Source of the DNA: CAYWNA01 sp964459305
GTDB taxonomy: Bacteria > Planctomycetota > Planctomycetia > Pirellulales > Pirellulaceae
DNA length: 49,413 nt
Direction: 5' to 3'
Assembly (NCBI GenBank): GCA_964459305.1
Contig: CAYWNA010000078.1
Coordinates: forward strand, 1 to 49,413
Shown piece by piece: positions 44,036-49,413 of the stretch. Made by a program: the position numbers and the translations under genes. The notes under the pieces are model-generated. The model was not told the origin of the DNA and did not search any database. It saw nothing but the letters and a program-made list of their open reading frames with translations. Every line of letters starts with the position of its first letter. Position 1 is the first letter of the stretch.

Positions 44036-44238
44036 GATGATGGCCTCTCGCGGTCAATGGAACGTATGCCCGACGCCGCCCCGAACGAAGCGACAGAGAT
44101 CAAGCAGTCATGGACCATCTTGACACACTGGCGCTTCGAAGTGAATCTGGAGGCGTCCGCCACATGAATGCGGTGGCTCAGCGCGTGGCGTCCAAATGAT
44201 CTTCAATCGCAATCAGTGGAAGGAATCCCCAAGACCTT

Positions 44239-45183
44239 CTAGGTAGTTTTCAAAACAGATTTCAACGGCAAAACAAATCGCGGCGAGCACGAGCGTACCA
44301 ACGATCTGCATCGGCTTTGTGGGGGCGCAAGCTTCTGTTGGACACCTTCGTCCTCACTTGGCAAACTCCATGGAGGTCTTCCCAATCTCCGCTCTAGCTG
44401 CTCCCAGTCGCTGAGAGTATCCCGAACGCTGACATGTCGAGCTTGGGTGATGGCAATCGACCCAAGCACTAGGACTGCGCTGCCTATTAGTACCACGCGG
44501 CTGGTATGCTCCTTCCTGGTGATGAACGCGATGCAAACTCCCGTTGCCATGAATCCGAGGCCGAATACCGTTCCGAGTGTGTGATACGCGAGAGAGTGCC
44601 CGACCAGGATGCCGAAGCCACTCAAAGCGAAAATCCATGCGCCTGCTCGACTCAGGCTGTGCTGAAACGATGGCATTGCCGCAGTGTGCTCGGGAATGCC
44701 ATGTGCTTCGAGGCACGAAAGTACAACTGCGCGGAAAGCCGCGATGGTGTCATCTTCAAGGCCACCGATTTGGACCTCGAAGTTCTTGCCGCGTGTGCGA
44801 TACCTGAAGCAGCGCACTTGGGTTCCAAGGTTGACTATCGGGTAGTCCTGGAAACAACCGGCTTCCAAGTCGCGCCAAAAAGACGCTTCAGATCCTTCGT
44901 GCCGGACCACGGTGAACCCGTCGCGGGTCACGCGAATGGTCTTCAGTAGGGATCTCTTGAAGGACGGGAGAAGTGTCGTCATGGCCAACATCATGCCGCC
45001 TGCCATCCAGCAAGAGACATGCAACCACGACAGATCGCGATCAACGGCAGCCCAGGACAACAAGCCAAACAGGCCTCCCAGACCAAGGAGGACGGGGACA
45101 GAACGTGTTGGCGGCGCATCAGCTTCGTCTGTACGAAAAACCGCCTCCCCAGATTTTTCCCACTGATCCGGATCTACTGACAT
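44239..45183 (-). CDS. Hypothetical polytopic membrane protein
   Basis: This 314-residue protein starts at ATG 45183. Two hydrophobic helices near 28-48 and 53-72 are followed by a soluble domain (about 75-165) with TIRVTRDGFTVVRHEG and a conserved-looking GGLEDDTIAAFRAVVLSC. Further helices lie near 175-255. No family is recognised; the soluble part may be a PH-like (bPH) domain. It belongs to the run of membrane-linked small genes in this island. Confidence 0.55.
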   Translation of the reverse strand: MSVDPDQWEKSGEAVFRTDEADAPPTRSVPVLLGLGGLFGLLSWAAVDRDLSWLHVSCWMAGGMMLAMTTLLPSFKRSLLKTIRVTRDGFTVVRHEGSEASFWRDLEAGCFQDYPIVNLGTQVRCFRYRTRGKNFEVQIGGLEDDTIAAFRAVVLSCLEAHGIPEHTAAMPSFQHSLSRAGAWIFALSGFGILVGHSLAYHTLGTVFGLGFMATGVCIAFITRKEHTSRVVLIGSAVLVLGSIAITQARHVSVRDTLSDWEQLERRLGRPPWSLPSEDEGVQQKLAPPQSRCRSLVRSCSPRFVLPLKSVLKTT

Positions 45184-45474
45184 CCCGTTCTCCGGTATTT
45201 AGCAAACGTCCACAACCAGCCGCCGGCGACGAGAGATTCTCCATTCAAAATGCGCCCGACTTCACCGCTTGCTAGGGCTGACATTCGAGGTCAGTTGATG
45301 GATGTTGCGCAATCCGAGTCTGAAGTCGTGCGATGATGTCTTGCGACGAATTCATGCGTTGCTCTTATTGCATATGGTACTGATCACCGGGTGGCGGGAG
45401 TTGACAGTGATCTGACCAAGAAACACACTACCACCATTTCGGTGGATCAAATGATTGCGCTAAGTCGCTGGCGT

Positions 45475-45954
45475 TCAGAGAAACAACGGGCCAAATATCT
45501 GCCATGCAGTATAACACGCGACCAAAAACCATGGAATTGACGCCGGCAGAGATGCGAGTTGAGGAGCGTTCCAATTCGCGACTATCACAAGCACGGGTGC
45601 CGTCGATATTTGCAGCAGCAACGCGGCTAGTGCGAGTGAGAGAAAACAGACAGCAAGAGTGTCGCCTTGGTGAAAGCGGATGACCCCCGTCATTACAGGG
45701 TCGAGCATTGGATACTCCGGAATCGCTGCGTAGCGGCATGTGAGGAAGATTGCCAACCAGATCGCCGAGAAGAGTGAGTATGTCAGCGCGATTTTCGCCG
45801 CTGATGCAAGTCGCAGACAGGCGATCGACCATCGATGCCGGAGCGAGGGGATTCGCCCTGTCGTCGCGTCGCGGAGCAAGTATTTGATCTGCAGAGCAGG
45901 CAAGACGACCATCATCAAGGGCAGCCCAGTGAGCAACGCCAATGATTCAACCAT
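45475..45954 (-). CDS. Hypothetical four-helix membrane protein
   Basis: This 159-residue protein starts at ATG 45954. It is almost wholly hydrophobic, with about four membrane helices (LALLTGLPLMMVVLPAL, IALTYSLFSAIWLAIFL, LAVCFLSLALAALLLQI and WFLVACYTAWQIFGPLF). No family is recognised. An alternative frame over the same bases is arginine-rich and is rejected. The function is unknown; a small membrane accessory protein of the island is likely. Confidence 0.5.
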   Translation of the reverse strand: MVESLALLTGLPLMMVVLPALQIKYLLRDATTGRIPSLRHRWSIACLRLASAAKIALTYSLFSAIWLAIFLTCRYAAIPEYPMLDPVMTGVIRFHQGDTLAVCFLSLALAALLLQISTAPVLVIVANWNAPQLASLPASIPWFLVACYTAWQIFGPLFL

Positions 45955-46095
45955 CAGGTACGGGTCTCAATTGGATAGCGTAAGATCACGCGGCGGCCAA
46001 AAAGGGTTGAATGCCGAACGAGCCACGGCAGCGAGCTCCAGCATAGACCGCTGTGAAGTTTCCTTGGCCAACAACACGACACGTCATGAATTCGG

Positions 46096-46656
46096 TCAAC
46101 AATACAAGATCTTGCAAGTTCTCCAATCCTTCCCTTCGACGCCGGCCGGGAGGTGACCGGCCAGAAGGACTTGGAACTCCAGTTCAAAGAAGGGGCTTTC
46201 GATAGCGTCGGCGTGAAGCCGCTCCCAAATGAGAGCTTTGCAGATGCTCGATAGCCAATCTACTTCGTCAACTTGACGTTCCGTCGGTTTCAGGCCTAGT
46301 CGATGGTAGACTTCTTCAAAGGCCGACTTGACCATGGACTCGACCCACTCCGTATGAAAGCGGCGCTGAAAATGCTGGCGGCGAAGAGTGAGCAGGCTAG
46401 ATTGGCCCATGTACAGACTTTTTAGCCTGGGATTCGAGGAGAATCTGGTTTCGGAATCGGGGCGAGTTTCAATTCGCTTGATTGCCTGCTTGAACGTCAG
46501 CGCTTGATATCGCTTCGGGGCCCGCTTCCAAGGCTCGGCGACTTCTGAAAACAAAACTACCCCATTGAGTTCGCTTTGAATCGTTTTGGCTTGCTGTTTG
46601 AGTGCCTTATCCCATTCCGCAACGACGCTGGCCGGCGGTTCGTAGTGCTGTACCAT
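46096..46656 (-). CDS. Hypothetical protein cotranscribed with the WGR gene
   Basis: This 186-residue protein starts at ATG 46656. It lies 24 bases downstream of the WGR gene stop on the same strand, with AAGAGG before the start, so an operon is likely. It is helical and charged (FEEVYHRLGLKPTERQVDEV, WLSSICKALIWERLHADAIE), with no membrane helix. No family is recognised. It may bind the WGR partner. Confidence 0.6.
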   Translation of the reverse strand: MVQHYEPPASVVAEWDKALKQQAKTIQSELNGVVLFSEVAEPWKRAPKRYQALTFKQAIKRIETRPDSETRFSSNPRLKSLYMGQSSLLTLRRQHFQRRFHTEWVESMVKSAFEEVYHRLGLKPTERQVDEVDWLSSICKALIWERLHADAIESPFFELEFQVLLAGHLPAGVEGKDWRTCKILYC

Positions 46657-46680
46657 CGCGAATATCCTCTTTCAACGGGT

Positions 46681-48462
46681 CTACTCAAATTCGTAACCTT
46701 GCAGCCAGCGGTGCCATTGTTTGACCCGCGGCACTTCTTTGGTATGCAGGCAGCGTGCTTTTTTGTCGTAGAACGGAGTGTCCGGCAAGAAATCGACGGC
46801 CGGCACCCCGAGCCACGACCAACGCGTGACAAAGTCGATCATGTCGACGCCCAGCCGACGATTGAGTGAGTCATCGCCGTCGTGCGACCAGTAACGAATC
46901 TCTTCCGTATCGAGGTTGACGGTCAGTTGGTCGCCATTCGCCACAGTCAGAAACGGTGCTGTCCGAACCTTGCCTGGATCCCTACCGTGAACGTCCACCA
47001 GCCACGACTGCCAGAGCTCTATTCCCCGCAACTCGCCAAAATCCCAAAGGGTCTGCTTCCCGTGAAAGATGAAGGAGCCGACGTAGTCCTTTATGTCTTG
47101 ATGGTGCGACGCGCGGGGGTCCGACGACTTGACGTTCCCGTGATCGATTTCGACCGAAGCGGCGAACTTCTCCAACACGGCCCGGAAACGAGGAGGCAGC
47201 TTCACGTCGTGTTTCCGCTCAAATGAATCGAAGGCCGACTTCTTCACCGGCGGCTTCTTGCGAACTGCTTTGGCGGGCCACTTCCGATTCTTCAGGCCGC
47301 GGGTGGTCCAATCCCACATGTCTTCCCACTGTTTTGCGAGTTGCTTGGACCACCCCTTGGCGACCATTGCCGCCGGAAAGTCCGGCATTGGTTCGAGCAA
47401 CTGCTTGGGAGCCGGTGGCCTGACCCGTGGCGTGGGCAGGTACTCAAACGGGAAAAACTTCAGGCCCGTGATGTTCGAGTCCCGGACGGCTTTGACGAAC
47501 GTCTCAGTCGCTACAGGCATGCGCTGGAGCAAGAACAGGTGGGCGTCTCCAAACTCCGCTGGATCAATCATCGGAATCTTGGGTAGCGACTCGTCCTGCT
47601 GGTACCGGGGGTCGGGTTCGAACTTGGACTTCTCCACGTTCCAGCTCAACTCCTGACCGTGACGAAACGGGACTAGCAGTTTGGGCATCAAGAGCACGTA
47701 TTTAGATCGTTGCTTGGCCGCAAGTTTCCCAAACGCAAATTCACCGGGCTTGGCTTCCCGCGTGGTTGTCATGGGGACGGTGTCCACATGGCCGTCGAGC
47801 AGTGGTCGGACTTTCTGCCACGCGGCGAGCGAGAAGGCCGTCAAGAACGAAAGACTGTGGGCGGGGTGGCCGGCGCCGTATCCGAAAGGACGCGTGTAGA
47901 GACAGTCGTGCTCTCGACCATGACGCTCGACGATCATCGGCAAAGGCTTGCCCGTGGTTCCGGCGGCCCGTCGGAGCTGTACGAACTGCTTCCACCACTC
48001 GTCGAGGTCCATGTCAAGACAGTTGATTGTCAAGAGCTCGCTCGTCCATTGTTTGCCGGTGAATTTGTCGGCATCGACCCGGTAGAGCTTGGGAGCGCTT
48101 CTTGTCGAGTTGACATCGGCCGGTCGTGGCTCGCTCGCCTTGGAGGGACTTGGCTTCTTCTTCTTCGGCTTATTCTTGACCTTGGCTGGAGCTTTCGCGC
48201 GACTCGCCGACTTGGCCGTCTTAGCCGCGCCGCCGGCCAACGCGTATCCCTTTCCTGTCTTCTGCTTGATCAGCTTGTCGTACGACGCCTGGGCACCAGC
48301 CGCCGACGCGAACGACTTGGTGCGTGTTTGCCCGTCCGTGCCGACTCGACCGAAGTGAACGGTGTGAGAGGATCCGTCCAGAGTGATTTTCCAAAACTTG
48401 TGCGACTTGCCATCGCTGAACTCGAAATGCTGTGCGTTTGGTGTCGACTTCTTCTTTGGCAT
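46681..48462 (-). CDS. WGR-domain protein with Imm11-like and SUKH-like regions
   Basis: This 593-residue protein has an N-terminal WGR domain (about 8-72): HFGRVGTDGQTRTKSF carries the glycine-arginine core, though the first residue is not Trp. A lysine-, alanine- and proline-rich linker (78-115) follows and could bind nucleic acid. Residues 125-355 look like an Imm11/DUF1629 immunity domain, with DAHLFLLQRMPVATETFVKA and ITGLKFFPFEYLPTPR. From about 405 a SUKH (SMI1/KNR4-type) fold begins (FERKHDVKLPPRFRAVLEKF), ending in a tryptophan-rich tail. SUKH and Imm11 are immunity domains against secreted toxins; WGR domains occur in DNA-related proteins. It is the upstream gene of a pair with the 186-residue protein. 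Confidence 0.75.
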   Translation of the reverse strand: MPKKKSTPNAQHFEFSDGKSHKFWKITLDGSSHTVHFGRVGTDGQTRTKSFASAAGAQASYDKLIKQKTGKGYALAGGAAKTAKSASRAKAPAKVKNKPKKKKPSPSKASEPRPADVNSTRSAPKLYRVDADKFTGKQWTSELLTINCLDMDLDEWWKQFVQLRRAAGTTGKPLPMIVERHGREHDCLYTRPFGYGAGHPAHSLSFLTAFSLAAWQKVRPLLDGHVDTVPMTTTREAKPGEFAFGKLAAKQRSKYVLLMPKLLVPFRHGQELSWNVEKSKFEPDPRYQQDESLPKIPMIDPAEFGDAHLFLLQRMPVATETFVKAVRDSNITGLKFFPFEYLPTPRVRPPAPKQLLEPMPDFPAAMVAKGWSKQLAKQWEDMWDWTTRGLKNRKWPAKAVRKKPPVKKSAFDSFERKHDVKLPPRFRAVLEKFAASVEIDHGNVKSSDPRASHHQDIKDYVGSFIFHGKQTLWDFGELRGIELWQSWLVDVHGRDPGKVRTAPFLTVANGDQLTVNLDTEEIRYWSHDGDDSLNRRLGVDMIDFVTRWSWLGVPAVDFLPDTPFYDKKARCLHTKEVPRVKQWHRWLQGYEFE

Positions 48463-49413
48463 GGCGAGGATCCTGGAGGGGTCGGTGAATCGATTCGAAT
48501 GCTGGACCGGGATGAGAACAGAACCACGAGCCCGAACTCCATGGATAGATCAATACGACGGCATCGCGGCAATGCGTTCTCGACGTGTTCACATGAGGAT
48601 GAAGTTGCTTACTCACTTGTAGGGCAATGGAACGCGACTCAGCCACACATGCAAATGGTACCAACGGCCTGTCCAGCGTGTCGAGCCTTGTTCTCGAAAC
48701 TATGGGGCAGATTACCTGCCAATGACGAATGAAATCCTCCGTGTCGACCACTACTACTGTCGATTGGCGACCTCCATCACGCCCGTGGCGACACGAGCGG
48801 GGATATGATCACACACTCAGGACGCGCGGTCGAAATGATGACATCGGGGATTTCGCCACGCGCCTTACTGACTGAGGAGGGCGTGTCCTGAGCGCGCAAG
48901 TGGTTTCCGGCCGCGTGCACATGTCGAGAACCGACGAGGTTGGGCGACCTAAATTTTCATGCGGCGGTGAAATCGACCGACGCACGCAAGAAGATGTGCC
49001 TGAGGTACACAGGTCGCCCCACCTCCGCAACGAAACGCAACTTGCCGACCTGCAGCGGTCACATCGACTGGTGCACTCACGACTTCGCCGATAAATCCCA
49101 CTGAGTCTGCCACACACCGCCCGGCCTCTTCCCAGGAAGTCGTCGGCGAGGCTCTGATTTTTGACAATACCCGTTGCCTCGGAATCGGCGAAGTCGTACT
49201 GTGGCTGAGGCTATTCTGGGAGGTGTGCCGCACCTACCGGACTCATTCGCCCACGGTCAGTTTCAGATTGGCGACCCACTACGCCTGTTCCGGCGAGGCG
49301 GTGATATCGACTCTTTGCTCCTTCAATCTCGCCTGCAACTCGGCGATATCCACTTGACCGACGCCGATCTGATGCTTCGAGGCAATTGCCGGCTACCGGA
49401 GCAGTTCCAGGGC
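48463..49413. other. Right end, no supported gene
   Basis: No convincing gene is seen. On the minus strand a tail reading VDIAELQARLKEQRVDI and ending at 49279 has a stop codon 37 codons upstream, preceded by ALELLR. It could be a gene end broken by a nonsense mutation. A plus-strand frame from about 49190 is open to the edge but has no family match. Neither is called as a gene. Confidence 0.4.

Noticed and set aside
47710..48732. Plus-strand frame of 340 codons opposite the WGR gene
   Set aside because: Antisense to the WGR and linker region, with leucine and arginine runs produced by the lysine and alanine codons of the linker.
49190..49413. Partial plus-strand gene at the right edge
   Set aside because: The frame is open for only about 70 codons, matches nothing I know, and competes with a minus-strand tail over the same bases.

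Overview
The window looks like a piece of a Planctomycetota chromosome, probably from the Pirellulales. The signs are several large secreted PQQ-type beta-propeller proteins, a DUF1080 protein, a hydrazine-synthase-alpha-like protein with CXXCH haem sites and a formylglycine-generating-enzyme (FGE) like tail, remnants of DUF1549 and DUF1501 genes, Tat-type signal peptides on carbohydrate enzymes, and many short hairpin repeats of the kind scattered through planctomycete genomes. No rRNA, tRNA, CRISPR array or intact insertion sequence was found.

Left part (1-7407, all minus strand): a locus for envelope glycan or lipid chemistry. In order of transcription it holds a GT9 glycosyltransferase, a membrane-anchored SGNH hydrolase, two B12-type radical SAM proteins, a polytopic LPG-synthase-TM/UPF0104 protein, and a further radical SAM protein that runs off the left edge and has a hairpin repeat inside its reading frame. 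A good promoter precedes the first B12 radical SAM gene.

Middle part (7768-39892): secreted carbohydrate-related proteins on both strands. They include a LamG-like/PQQ fusion, two PQQ proteins carrying an intact or decayed SAM-methyltransferase domain, an exo-rhamnogalacturonan-lyase-like protein (PL26 type), a GH51-like arabinofuranosidase, a DUF1080 protein, an oligogalacturonate-lyase-like Tat protein, a Tat amidohydrolase, a beta-helix protein, an alpha/alpha-toroid-like protein, and a fusion of hydrazine-synthase-alpha, dihaem and FGE domains. An RraA-like aldolase and an M81/MlrC metallopeptidase face each other divergently. The content fits breakdown of pectin or rhamnogalacturonan side chains, but no sequence proves the substrate. 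The region is littered with gene debris: a DUF1549-DUF1501 chimera, a 5'-truncated M28 peptidase, a sulfatase scrap, a metallophosphoesterase tail and a frameshifted small membrane protein. Several of these breaks lie on hairpin repeats.

Right part (40718-48462, all minus strand): small, mostly unrecognised proteins, several with membrane segments. One is a DUF1877 protein with an inserted membrane hairpin. The last is a WGR protein with Imm11-like and SUKH-like regions. Base composition looks lower in G+C over much of this stretch. It resembles an accessory island of immunity-like genes, with no toxin visible in the window. The last 950 bases hold no gene I can name.
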